Shown piece after piece: positions 1 to 7,671 of a stretch of 12,479 bases of DNA (positions are counted from its first letter, which is position 1; every line of letters starts with the position of its first letter). Made by a program: the position numbers and the translations under genes. Source of the DNA: Clostridium sp. CAG:632 (GTDB lineage Bacteria; Bacillota; Clostridia; Lachnospirales; Lachnospiraceae); assembly GCA_000431515.1 (NCBI GenBank), contig HF991369.1, positions 258,687-271,165 of the forward strand, written 5' to 3'. The notes beneath the pieces are model-generated. The model was not told the DNA's origin and did not search any database. It saw nothing but the letters and a program-made list of their open reading frames with translations.

Positions 1-1942
1 AGCCGGAATCCACACAATTTCTTCCGGCCTCCGGTAATACCAGACAGCCGATTTCCACTTCTCCGGTCTCCATCATTCCAATCAGTTCATAAACACCGTT
101 CACATGATCACTGTCCATATGGCTTATAAATATATAATCAAGCTTTCCATAGCCATAATATTTCATAGCCGGTTCGATCACATATTTTCCTACAGAAGAC
201 CGACTGGTACTTCCCCCATCGATCAGTAGCAGCTGATGTTCCGGTGTTTCTATCAGAGTGCTATCTCCCTGCCCGACATCCAGCATTGTGATCCGAAAGC
301 GGTCCGCCTTTCCAATCAGTAGCATTCCGGTTAATACCATTGCAAGCATTCCTGCCGGATGCTTTTTCTTATATTTCAAGAGAACATATATCCCGGCCAG
401 CATTCCATAATAACCGGCCGCCATCCAGACGGTAATATTCCCCACATGCCATACAGCTCCGGGTAGTTCCTGTACCCGAAGACATAGGAATGAAAAGCTC
501 CGTAGAATCCATTCACATCCAATTGCCAGAATGCCGGCTCCCCCATAGAACCAGGGTGTCAGAAACAGACATCCCAGACCAAGCAGGATTAACGGTGTCA
601 TCATAGGAATCACATAAAAATTAAGCAGTATTCCATAGACCGGATATTCATAGTAGAAAAAGATCACGATCGGCCCGGTGATCATCTGAATAATAATTCC
701 GGTTATTAACGTATCCGGTACCTTTCGGATGATTTCCACTATTCTCTGTTTCCCTTTCGCCCACAGTTTTCCTATTAGCTTTTTCTCTGTTGTCTTTTCC
801 CTCTCCACGCTCCGACAGATAACCGCCGGGCAGCTTTCCTTTATCAGCTCTTTCCACGCCGGGATCACCAGACCCAGCGTAAGTACTGCCCCAAATGACA
901 ACAAAAATCCCGCATCAAACAGCCGATATGGATATTCCACCAATTGCAGTACTGCTGCGATTCCAATTGCCGTCAGCATGTCATAAGTCCGTCCGATCAT
1001 ATCACCAACCATCGCCAGTATCAACATTGTAATTGCCCGGCTGGCAGACCCGCTCTGTCCTGTCAGCCAGCCATATGCCAGAAGCAGTCCGATCACAGGC
1101 GACCCTGCAGCTCCATATGGCAGTCCCAGTTTCCGCAACAGCCGATAAAGCATACTGCCGAGAATAGACACATGCAGCCCTGAAATAGCCAGGATATGTG
1201 CGATTCCGTTCCGTTGATATAACTGTTTTATCTCGGGATCCAGATTCCCGGAATCTCCGAGCAGCATTGCATTCATCACTGAAGCATATTCCTCTGACAT
1301 ATGCATCTGAAATACTTTCTGTGTCTGCATCCGAAACTTCCATAGCCATTGTTTTCCCGTATATCTTCCTTCATCCAAAACACGGACCGTATCTGCATAA
1401 CCTGTGAACTCGATGCCTCTTGCCAGATAATATTGCCGGCTATTAAATTCCCCCGGATTCGTCGGAATCGGTAAGCGTTTCAATGTCAGTTCACAGGTAA
1501 TCCGATCTCCGATCTTTATATCACCTTCCTTGCTATATAATTTCACTCTGCAGGGACTTTGATATTGGAATCGCTCATTCCGAATCCGGTTCGCCCTGAT
1601 CAGAAATATCCACTTTCCTTTCTGTATTTCTGCACGTTCCACTCTTCCCTCCATCTCACATAGAACTTCTTCCTGTCCATTTTCCTCATAACAGGCATCC
1701 ATATATTTTTGCAACGGCGACAACATACGGCACCGCATTCCGTTCAATCCGCCGAGCAGCAGACAAATAAGATAGAGCCACAACAAAAAGGGCATGATCC
1801 CGGATTGGTTTCTTTTTCTGATGCACCAGATAACAAACCCAATCGGAATCATGCCAAGCCCCCATGTCATGTTTCCCCTGCTTATAATAATTTGGCCGAT
1901 CACAAATGCCAGGACTCCGCATAGCAGCGGACGTTTCAGCAA
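1..1942 (-). CDS. comEC: ComEC/Rec2 DNA-uptake channel, 3' end cut off by window edge
   Basis: This gene encodes the inner-membrane channel that carries single-stranded DNA into the cytoplasm during natural transformation. I translated 647 codons without a stop or frameshift; the C-terminus lies beyond base 1. The N-terminus has hydrophobic helices, followed by a soluble OB-like stretch (about residues 85-185, including IGDRITCEL). The Competence domain follows, with the hallmark HILAISGLHVSILG at 249-262 and many membrane segments to about 550. A metallo-beta-lactamase-like domain then starts at LDVGQGDS (554-561) and keeps the metal-site motif SHMDSDH (607-613), so the domain looks potentially catalytic. 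The start is TTG at 1942-1940, chosen because AGGAGG at 1957-1952 sits 9 bases upstream and the first in-frame ATG is about 24 codons further in. Only 4 bases separate it from the GerMN lipoprotein stop, implying translational coupling. The family assignment is secure; activity in competence is inferred. Confidence 0.95.
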   Translation of the reverse strand, partial: MLKRPLLCGVLAFVIGQIIISRGNMTWGLGMIPIGFVIWCIRKRNQSGIMPFLLWLYLICLLLGGLNGMRCRMLSPLQKYMDACYEENGQEEVLCEMEGRVERAEIQKGKWIFLIRANRIRNERFQYQSPCRVKLYSKEGDIKIGDRITCELTLKRLPIPTNPGEFNSRQYYLARGIEFTGYADTVRVLDEGRYTGKQWLWKFRMQTQKVFQMHMSEEYASVMNAMLLGDSGNLDPEIKQLYQRNGIAHILAISGLHVSILGSMLYRLLRKLGLPYGAAGSPVIGLLLAYGWLTGQSGSASRAITMLILAMVGDMIGRTYDMLTAIGIAAVLQLVEYPYRLFDAGFLLSFGAVLTLGLVIPAWKELIKESCPAVICRSVEREKTTEKKLIGKLWAKGKQRIVEIIRKVPDTLITGIIIQMITGPIVIFFYYEYPVYGILLNFYVIPMMTPLILLGLGCLFLTPWFYGGAGILAIGCEWILRSFSFLCLRVQELPGAVWHVGNITVWMAAGYYGMLAGIYVLLKYKKKHPAGMLAMVLTGMLLIGKADRFRITMLDVGQGDSTLIETPEHQLLLIDGGSTSRSSVGKYVIEPAMKYYGYGKLDYIFISHMDSDHVNGVYELIGMMETGEVEIGCLVLPEAGRNCVDSG

Positions 1943-1946
1943 ATAA

Positions 1947-2924
1947 TCACTCCTCCTCTGTTGTTTCTTTTTTTATGATATCACTCTGCATTTCAAACAT
2001 TCCGTCAAACGGAATCGTTTCTCTGTAAAATTCCTGTTTTTCCCCGTTGATCAGGAACTGCACCTTATTGATCGTCGGCAGCTCGCAAAGAGAATTTACA
2101 ACCGAATAAATCGTAACCGCATCCATACAATTATCCAACGTATTATTGAATTCACCGGACAAGTCTACATAGCATACACCATCCTTGATCGATATTTTTT
2201 TCAAGGTTGTTCCGTCCGGAATCGTTTTGTAATAGCCATCCCGCATCGGTCCCGCGATCAAAGACTCGATCACCAGCTGTTCCAGTGACACATCTGTTGT
2301 AATCTCAACGGATTTATCGTATTCCAATAACATATTTCCGGTCTCATCCGCAAAATATAATGTAATAATACCTTTCTGCAGATAACCGCCTTCTTTTTCG
2401 TTATCCACAAACGATATATCATTATAATATTCAATCGCAGTTCCGCCTTCCAGTACCTTCGAAGAATCATAAATCGTAAATGCTACCTGTTCTACTTCGT
2501 CAAGCTGACATAAGGTCTGTGTAATTGCCGCCTTGCTCAATACTACCGGATAGGTATCCGGCTGCTCATTTGTAATATTTACGGTAATCGTTACCTGTCC
2601 ATCCCGGAATCTGACATCCATCATTTTCATGGATGATGCAATCACATTTGCCCGCTGCTGGTTCGTTGTACTGGTTGTATTTATACCATTCGTACTGCTA
2701 AACATAATATCCAGAATATCCTGAACCTGTTCCAGTGTTGAAGCCTCCTGATTTAATGCATAGGTCTCCGTTCCGAACTCATACGTATCATCATTGATAT
2801 AATAGATCAGGATACTTCCCTCCGGAAGCTCTGTTGTGGCAGTAGATGCATTACTATCCGAATCACATCCTGTCAGAGTCAGACATAATATTGCAATAAC
2901 TATATAAGTGATCCACTTCTTCAT
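1947..2924 (-). CDS. Lipoprotein with two GerMN domains
   Basis: The 325-residue product is predicted to be anchored to the outer face of the membrane. It has a lysine-start signal peptide and lipobox LTGC with Cys20 as the lipidation site, followed by a Ser/Thr/Asp-rich linker. Two GerMN (sporulation and spore germination) modules follow. The first spans about residues 37-165. The second spans about 185-305 and includes SLEQLVIESLIAGP (213-226), a PDGT turn (236-239) and the strand VCYVDLSGEF (250-259). The C-terminus is acidic. GerMN modules occur in GerM of Bacillus and in actinobacterial LpqB; their ligand is not established and cell-wall association is suspected. ATG at 2924 is preceded by AGGAGG with 8-base spacing. 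The gene lies 15 bases after the histidine kinase and 4 bases before comEC, so it probably serves as an accessory sensor or envelope partner of the two-component system. A strictly sporulation role is less likely in this context. Confidence 0.85.
   Translation of the reverse strand: MKKWITYIVIAILCLTLTGCDSDSNASTATTELPEGSILIYYINDDTYEFGTETYALNQEASTLEQVQDILDIMFSSTNGINTTSTTNQQRANVIASSMKMMDVRFRDGQVTITVNITNEQPDTYPVVLSKAAITQTLCQLDEVEQVAFTIYDSSKVLEGGTAIEYYNDISFVDNEKEGGYLQKGIITLYFADETGNMLLEYDKSVEITTDVSLEQLVIESLIAGPMRDGYYKTIPDGTTLKKISIKDGVCYVDLSGEFNNTLDNCMDAVTIYSVVNSLCELPTINKVQFLINGEKQEFYRETIPFDGMFEMQSDIIKKETTEEE
1952..1957 (-). promoter_or_regulatory. Ribosome binding site setting the comEC TTG start
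   Basis: A perfect AGGAGG lies inside the last codons of the upstream lipoprotein gene, 9 bases before TTG at 1942-1940. No ATG or GTG in the comEC frame has comparable spacing. The GTG that overlaps the upstream stop codon is in another frame that closes within a few codons. Confidence 0.75.
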
Positions 2925-2939
2925 TCTGTCTTCCTCCTG

Positions 2940-4499
2940 TTAACTGATATATGTCAGCGGAATCCGGACTGTAAATGTTGTTCCTTCACCCGGTTTACTA
3001 TACAGATTGATCGCACCCTTATGCATTAAAATAGCATTTCTTGTTATCGCAAGACCAAGTCCTGTACCTCCGGTCTCTCTCGACCGTGCTTTGTCCACCC
3101 GGTAAAACCGTTCAAACACCTGATCCTGACAATCCTCCGGAATACCGACGCCGGAATCTGCCACCTTGACATAGAAAAACTTATGATCCGCATCCAGGGT
3201 TACACGTACCCAGCCATCATCCACATTGTATTTCACGGCATTTTCAATCAGATTTGTGAATGCAAGCGAAATCTTTACTTCATCGATTTCTGCCAATACT
3301 TCCCGCATACTTTCAAATACGATCTCAATATTCCGTTTTTCCGCGATCGGCCGGATCCGTTTTAGCAGCAGTTCCAGTAATTCATTGATATTCACTGTCT
3401 CTATATTCAGATCCGATGCCTGCTTATCCAGTCTTACCAGTGTCAGCAGATCATTAATGATCTTATTCTCCCGATCGATCTCATCCGCAATATCCGTCAT
3501 AAATTCCCGATACATCTCAGCCGGGACATCCTCCTGCATCAGCAGTGAATCCGCCAAAACTTTCATGGAAGTGATCGGTGTTTTTAACTCATGGGAGACA
3601 TTTGATACAAATTCCTGTCTGGAGCTTTCCAGCAACTGGATCTTCCGTAAAATCCGGTTAAAGGTTTCTTTCAGATCCGTGATCTCTGTACCTCCCTCCA
3701 GTTCAATCTGTTCGTCCAGATGTCCTTCTGAGACCCGTACCAGCTGCCGGTTCAGCTTCTTAAGCGGTCTTGGCAGAAGATATGCCAGAAGCAGCGAAAG
3801 AAGAAGTGCCACAAAAATAAACAATGCGTATAATATCCTGCCTTGTACTTCCATATATGCATCGGTCTCCGTCAGATCACGGATCGATACCATACATATG
3901 ATCACTCCCAGCGCCTGTTTCGTCGCATTCTGGGAAGAATCTCCACTTTTGGTAGTTACGGTACTGTTTTCTATCGTCGTAGTCACAGCAGATGAATCAA
4001 GGATCGGCACCATAATCTCTGCATATTGGTTTCCTTCTTTGATCTCGCAATTGCTGGAGTTTTTTCCCTGCATGATATTATGAACATCATTTGAAATCAT
4101 ATACTTATTCTGTTCAATGGTATATGTATCCTTTATTATTCTGTAATCTGCATTTACTACGATCAACCGTCCTTCCAGTACATTGGCCAGCTGATCGATT
4201 TCAATATCCAGATTGTTTGTATTACTATTAATATTAAACTCATTCAACTGTATCTGACTTGCCAGGATATTACATTGGCTCTGTACCTGGGAAATTTTAT
4301 TCTGTAACGCCTGCTTATGATAGGTTCTCTGTAAAATGTTGCCACTTACCAGTATAACCACAACAGTTGTCAGAAATATTGCCACAAATATACAGAACCT
4401 AAGACTCCTGATATGTCTGAACAGCGGTTTATCCCTGGAAATAATATCCAACACCCCACTTCGTATGAATATATTTCGGTTCTCCAGGATTGGATTCAA
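2940..4499 (-). CDS. Membrane sensor histidine kinase, HAMP/HisKA/HATPase_c
   Basis: This is a sensor kinase of up to 519 residues paired with the response regulator directly upstream. Order of parts: TM1 about 35-53; an extracytoplasmic sensor region about 54-221, probably CACHE-like; TM2 about 222-243; HAMP about 243-295. HisKA has phospho-acceptor His303 in SHELKTPI. The HATPase_c domain has the N box NLIENAVKYN (416-425), G1 DSGVGIP (448-454), F box FERFYRVDKARSRE (462-475) and G2 GGTGLGL (477-483), so all catalytic motifs are intact. There is no PAS domain, unlike typical WalK. The sensor region carries a Thr/Ser-rich stretch at about 168-195. The start is uncertain. TTG at 4499 overlaps the regulator gene by 71 bases and has a moderate AAGGGA upstream. 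GTG at 4454 or TTG at 4451 would shorten the protein by 15 or 16 residues and cut the overlap to about 25 bases. All three leave TM1 intact. Confidence 0.95.
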   Translation of the reverse strand: MNPILENRNIFIRSGVLDIISRDKPLFRHIRSLRFCIFVAIFLTTVVVILVSGNILQRTYHKQALQNKISQVQSQCNILASQIQLNEFNINSNTNNLDIEIDQLANVLEGRLIVVNADYRIIKDTYTIEQNKYMISNDVHNIMQGKNSSNCEIKEGNQYAEIMVPILDSSAVTTTIENSTVTTKSGDSSQNATKQALGVIICMVSIRDLTETDAYMEVQGRILYALFIFVALLLSLLLAYLLPRPLKKLNRQLVRVSEGHLDEQIELEGGTEITDLKETFNRILRKIQLLESSRQEFVSNVSHELKTPITSMKVLADSLLMQEDVPAEMYREFMTDIADEIDRENKIINDLLTLVRLDKQASDLNIETVNINELLELLLKRIRPIAEKRNIEIVFESMREVLAEIDEVKISLAFTNLIENAVKYNVDDGWVRVTLDADHKFFYVKVADSGVGIPEDCQDQVFERFYRVDKARSRETGGTGLGLAITRNAILMHKGAINLYSKPGEGTTFTVRIPLTYIS

Positions 4500-5115
4500 T
4501 CTTTTCCCTTAATCGTCTGATATGCACATCTACGGTTCTGACATCTCCCGGATAATCACTTCCCCAAATCGTCTTTAACAAATTCTCCCTGGAATATACT
4601 TTATTTGGATTAAATACCAGAAGCTCCAGAACATCAAACTCTTTCGCCGTCAGATTCACTTCCCTGCCTGCGATATAAACCCGTCTGCTGTCACAATCAA
4701 TGCTCAGGTCTCCGGATGTCTTCTTACGAACCGGTTCTGACACTTCCGGTTTCTTACTGTTACGTCGCATGATAGCCTTGATACGGGCTTTAACCTCCAA
4801 AATATTAAACGGCTTGGTGATATAATCATCTGCTCCATATTCCAGTCCCAGAATCTTATCCATATCCTCACCTTTTGCCGTCAGCATAATGATCGGCATA
4901 TTGGAAAATTCCCGAATCTGCTGACACACATCAAATCCTGTCAGTTTAGGCAGCATCACGTCCAACAGCACCATATCGTACTCCGTCTGCCTTGCAAGAT
5001 TCAGTGCCTCTTCACCATCATATGCACAATCCACCTGCATATCATCCTGTTCCAGACTGAATTTGATTCCTTTTACGATCAACTTTTCATCATCGACTAC
5101 CAGTACCCTTTTCAT
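4429..5115 (-). CDS. OmpR/PhoB-family response regulator
   Basis: This 228-residue DNA-binding regulator is presumably phosphorylated by the kinase that overlaps its 3' end. The receiver domain (1-118) has acidic residues Asp8-Asp9-Glu10, phospho-acceptor Asp52 in LLDVMLPKLTG, Thr79 and Lys101 of the KPF motif. The winged-helix output domain (about 136-226) has LTAKEFDVLELL (155-166), the recognition helix segment DVRTVDVHIRRLREKIE (191-207) and a GVGY wing (221-224). It is full length for the family and resembles WalR, PhoP and ResD alike; sequence reading alone does not assign it to one of these. ATG at 5115 has a GAGGTG ribosome binding site that overlaps the comEA stop codon, with only 8 bases between the genes, so it is expected to be co-expressed with comEA. 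Its target genes are unknown. Confidence 0.96.
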   Translation of the reverse strand: MKRVLVVDDEKLIVKGIKFSLEQDDMQVDCAYDGEEALNLARQTEYDMVLLDVMLPKLTGFDVCQQIREFSNMPIIMLTAKGEDMDKILGLEYGADDYITKPFNILEVKARIKAIMRRNSKKPEVSEPVRKKTSGDLSIDCDSRRVYIAGREVNLTAKEFDVLELLVFNPNKVYSRENLLKTIWGSDYPGDVRTVDVHIRRLREKIESNPGEPKYIHTKWGVGYYFQG

Positions 5116-5123
5116 AATTCACC

Positions 5124-5741
5124 TCATTCAACCTTTATGCAATCTTGTATCTTTTGAAATACTCCTTCTTTAATTCCGGGAATACTCATTAATTCATCTA
5201 TTGTCCGAAAGCCGCCATGTGCTTCTCTGTATTCCAGAATAGAATCCGCTTTTGACTCTCCGATCCCCGGAAGTGTCATCAGTTCTTCTTTCGATGCCCG
5301 GTTCAGGGACACTCTTCCATCTGCATCCACGGCTCCGGTATCCGTGCCGGAATCTATAGTTTCTCCCGGTTCCGGAATATAAATCCGGCTCTCATCCGTC
5401 AGGATTTCAGCTTGATTCACTGTATAAGGATCCGCTGTCTCCAGACAGCCTCCGGCCGCATCCACTGCATCACATACCCGGCTGCCGGTCGGCAGACAAT
5501 AAACTCCCGGATTCCTTACCTGACCACATACAAACACATAGATTTCACTCTTTGTCTCTGTACTGCCCGGACTCTGTAAATCCGTCTGCGAATCTGCCTG
5601 CGCTTCTGCTTCCTGCGTACTCATCCATTCTTCTGTTTCGAGCTGAAGTCCGCTTTCTCTCCGGTCCGCACATCCACATAATGTCCATAGCAGACCCATA
5701 AGCATAAAAACCACCTGAAACCTCTTGTATAATTTGCGCAT
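5124..5741 (-). CDS. comEA: ComEA-type DNA-binding competence protein, apparent lipoprotein
   Basis: This 205-residue product is the extracellular double-stranded-DNA receptor of the transformation machinery. Its N-terminus is basic (residues 1-8), followed by a hydrophobic stretch (9-21) and Cys24 in the sequence LCGC, which reads as a lipobox with an unusual Cys at -2. A low-complexity acidic linker rich in Gln, Ser, Thr and Glu spans about 28-65. An SLBB domain follows at about 66-122 (start IYVFVCGQVRNPGVY). A C-terminal helix-hairpin-helix pair spans about 144-203, with LPGIGESKA (157-165) and IPGIKEGVF (187-195), the non-sequence-specific DNA-binding part. SLBB plus HhH is the standard ComEA layout. 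ATG at 5741 follows AGAAGG closely, with GCAGGAGA further upstream. It is the first gene of the cluster that ends with comEC. The lipid anchor is inferred from the motif; an ordinary transmembrane anchor remains possible. Confidence 0.93.
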   Translation of the reverse strand: MRKLYKRFQVVFMLMGLLWTLCGCADRRESGLQLETEEWMSTQEAEAQADSQTDLQSPGSTETKSEIYVFVCGQVRNPGVYCLPTGSRVCDAVDAAGGCLETADPYTVNQAEILTDESRIYIPEPGETIDSGTDTGAVDADGRVSLNRASKEELMTLPGIGESKADSILEYREAHGGFRTIDELMSIPGIKEGVFQKIQDCIKVE

Positions 5742-5764
5742 ATAACCTTCTTTCTCCTGCTCAA

Positions 5765-5793
5765 ATTATAACATCACACAGAATCATTTTATC
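5765..5793 (-). promoter_or_regulatory. Extended -10 promoter of the comEA-TCS-GerMN-comEC unit
   Basis: On the minus strand TGTTATAAT, an extended -10 with consensus TATAAT at 5770-5765, lies about 24 bases before the comEA ATG. The -35 position 17 bases upstream (GATAAA, 5793-5788) is poor, which is tolerated by extended -10 promoters. The predicted transcript start near 5758 leaves a short leader containing the ribosome binding site. I saw no ComK-type AAAA-N5-TTTT box and no CIN-box here. No terminator is obvious between the transporter gene and comEA, so readthrough is also possible. Confidence 0.55.
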
Positions 5794-5822
5794 ATATTTC
5801 CTTTTGAATACAACTACTTTTT

Positions 5823-6260
5823 TCACTTCCACTTAAATATTATCAGTCCTGCCACAGCTACGATCATACCGATCAATTTACTCCACTGAAACCCGGTTTT
5901 TTCTACCGCAAACCAGCCAAACAATTCAATCAGATATGCCACAACCACCTGAGCGATCACGATCAGAAGCACGGCCTGTGCCGGTCCGAGCTTTTCCATG
6001 CTGACCATAACCGTTAAGGTAATAAACGCACCGATCACACCTCCGGCCAGCATATACTTATGATCCACCTGAAACAGACCGGCGACCGGATTCGTCTGCC
6101 TCTCTTTGATCAGCCAGATAACAATACAGACCAAAAATCCTGTCAATTGTACCCAGCTGTTTGTCAGCCAGTTTCCGGTCTGCTTCGTGATTCCTGTGTT
6201 AAAAACTCCCTGAATACTCATCAGTGCACCGGAAATCAATGCAATAATAATGCCCCACAT
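5823..6260 (-). CDS. Small DMT/YdcZ (DUF606)-family membrane transporter
   Basis: This 145-residue, almost entirely hydrophobic protein has five predicted membrane helices (about 2-22, 34-51, 69-88, 92-116 and 126-144). It matches the YdcZ/DUF606 branch of the drug/metabolite transporter superfamily. Typical features seen are the N-terminal MWGIIIALISGALMSIQGVFN, the loop MEKLGPAQA (88-96) ahead of helix 4, and a basic C-terminus ending FKWK. Length is normal for the family, whose half-size members are thought to act as dimers. The substrate cannot be read from the sequence. ATG at 6260 has GGAG upstream with somewhat long spacing. It lies between the broken binding-protein gene and comEA, on the same strand as both. 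I see no functional link to either. Confidence 0.85.
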   Translation of the reverse strand: MWGIIIALISGALMSIQGVFNTGITKQTGNWLTNSWVQLTGFLVCIVIWLIKERQTNPVAGLFQVDHKYMLAGGVIGAFITLTVMVSMEKLGPAQAVLLIVIAQVVVAYLIELFGWFAVEKTGFQWSKLIGMIVAVAGLIIFKWK

Positions 6261-6284
6261 ATACTCTAAATCTCCTTTCTGGTG

Positions 6285-6312
6285 ATAGTAATAGGATACG
6301 CAGGATTTCCAA
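6285..6312 (-). promoter_or_regulatory. Possible promoter of the YdcZ-family gene
   Basis: On the minus strand TTGGAA (6312-6307) and TACTAT (6290-6285) are separated by 16 bases, about 25 bases before the ATG. Each box matches the consensus at 4 of 6 positions, so this is only a candidate. Confidence 0.3.
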
Positions 6313-6338
6313 GTATATGCAGGGCATTTTATTTCGTT

Positions 6339-7665
6339 TTATTTCAGACGCGCATCCATCTTCTCCTGCAATGCATTCAATTCGGTTGCTACATCATTTC
6401 CATTCCAAATGTTCTTAAAACAGATTTCCGAATAAATCCAGAAATCACCATTCTCCAATGCCTTTGGCAATGAAACCGTATTACAATATTGCTCGTAAGC
6501 CAGGGCATCGTTTGCATCCGAACGATCAATATCGGACCGGACCGCCACCTTCCCGCTGCTTCCTACCTGATTAACGCATTCCAAACTGATTACCTGCATA
6601 TTCGTAAGATAAAAATGCAGAAAACAGATTGGCATATTCGGATGTCTTTGTAAACGGATTTACAAACGCTGAATAAGTCACTGACAGATTCTGTACGCCC
6701 AGTTCTGCAGACAGATCCGGAACCGGGCACAGTGCATAGGTCGTTCCATAGGAACTCAGCTCTCCCAGAACATCTGTCTTTACGATTCCGTAAACCAGCG
6801 TTCCGTCCTTTAATGCTCCCTTGATGCTGTCATAGGAACTGCTGTCCGCATCCATGGAGAAATACTCATGAAGTGACTGATAATAGGTCATATTCTGAAC
6901 AACACTCTCATTATTGATTTCAAAGGTATCTGTGTCCTCACCATAGGTCCCGAGTATCTGTGCGTTCTTTCCCAAAAACAGATAATCGCAGAACGGATCC
7001 GCAATGTCCCATTTAAAAATCGTCTTCGTATTCGTCTCATCCACAAAGTTTACAGCAAAATCCGTAATACTTCCAAAGCTTTCCGGCTTTGTGGTGATCG
7101 TAGAATCATAGATCATCAGACAGGTATCCATATAGATCGGATATCCATATTGTTTTTCATCGGATCTATTGGCATTCCAAGTCACTTCCGGATAATGTGA
7201 TTTCCAGAATTCCTCTGTATACAGTGTATTTTCCTGTACCAGACCTGCCAGATGAAGCTTCCGGATCTCATCATTGGATGCGATCAGCACATCCGGTCCG
7301 GATCCTGACTGATTTGCCTTATTTATATCCTCCAGATAATTCACTTCATCCTTCCTAGTACAGACAACTTCTACCCCATATCGGTCATGAAATTCAGCTG
7401 CAGCCGCCTCATAATACGGTCCGGCCGCCTCATCAAAGTACCAGACATTCAGCTGAAGCGGAGCCTCATTTCCGTCCTCACCTTTTACCGTTACGGGAAG
7501 ACCTGTGACAGTCTCCTCAAAGGATGCATAGGTTGCCTCTGTCTGTGTCTCCGGTTCTCCGTTGCCGCATCCGGTCAGCAAAAGTCCGGCAGTCAACAGG
7601 CTCATACCTCCGGCAGCCAGCTTTCGCAGCATATTTGCCGAATGCTTTTTTATTCTCTTTTCCAT
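6339..7665 (-). pseudogene. Extracellular solute-binding lipoprotein, interrupted by a one-base frameshift
   Basis: This gene encodes a family-1-like (sugar-type) ABC solute-binding lipoprotein. ATG at 7665 is preferred to an upstream in-frame TTG because AAGAGGAA lies directly before it. The signal peptide ends in LLLTGC with Cys33 as lipidation site. The mature part has the usual pattern: LNVWYFDEAAGPYYEAAAAEF, then GSGPDVLIASNDEIRKLHLAGLV, then GYPIYMDTCLMIYD. The first frame stops at 6571 after 364 residues (end NQFGMR). The next frame continues without gap as VGSSGKVAVRSDIDRSDA to a stop at 6339 and has the expected C-terminal content (AYEQY, SLPKALENGDFWIYSEI). Removing one base near 6571-6600 would give about 441 residues, a normal family length. 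The cause may be a recent mutation or a sequencing/assembly error. No permease or ATPase gene is adjacent. The ligand is unknown. Confidence 0.82.
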
Positions 7666-7671
7666 AAAACT

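Noticed and set aside
648..1922. Several short open frames on both strands in the left 1.9 kb
   Set aside because: All overlap the continuous 647-codon comEC frame, which was missed as a complete frame only because it runs past base 1 and starts with TTG.
3226..4083. Plus-strand open frame of 285 codons
   Set aside because: It lies wholly opposite the intact histidine kinase, is Ser/Ile/Arg-rich as expected of an antisense frame, and shows no domain or convincing ribosome binding site.
4429..5115. Naming the regulator and kinase WalR/WalK
   Set aside because: The regulator is similar in style, but the kinase has no PAS domain and the usual walHI and walJ neighbours are absent.
6571..6600. 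Programmed +1 ribosomal frameshift in the binding-protein gene
   Set aside because: No slippery sequence or stimulatory structure of a known type is visible. A simple indel explains the data.
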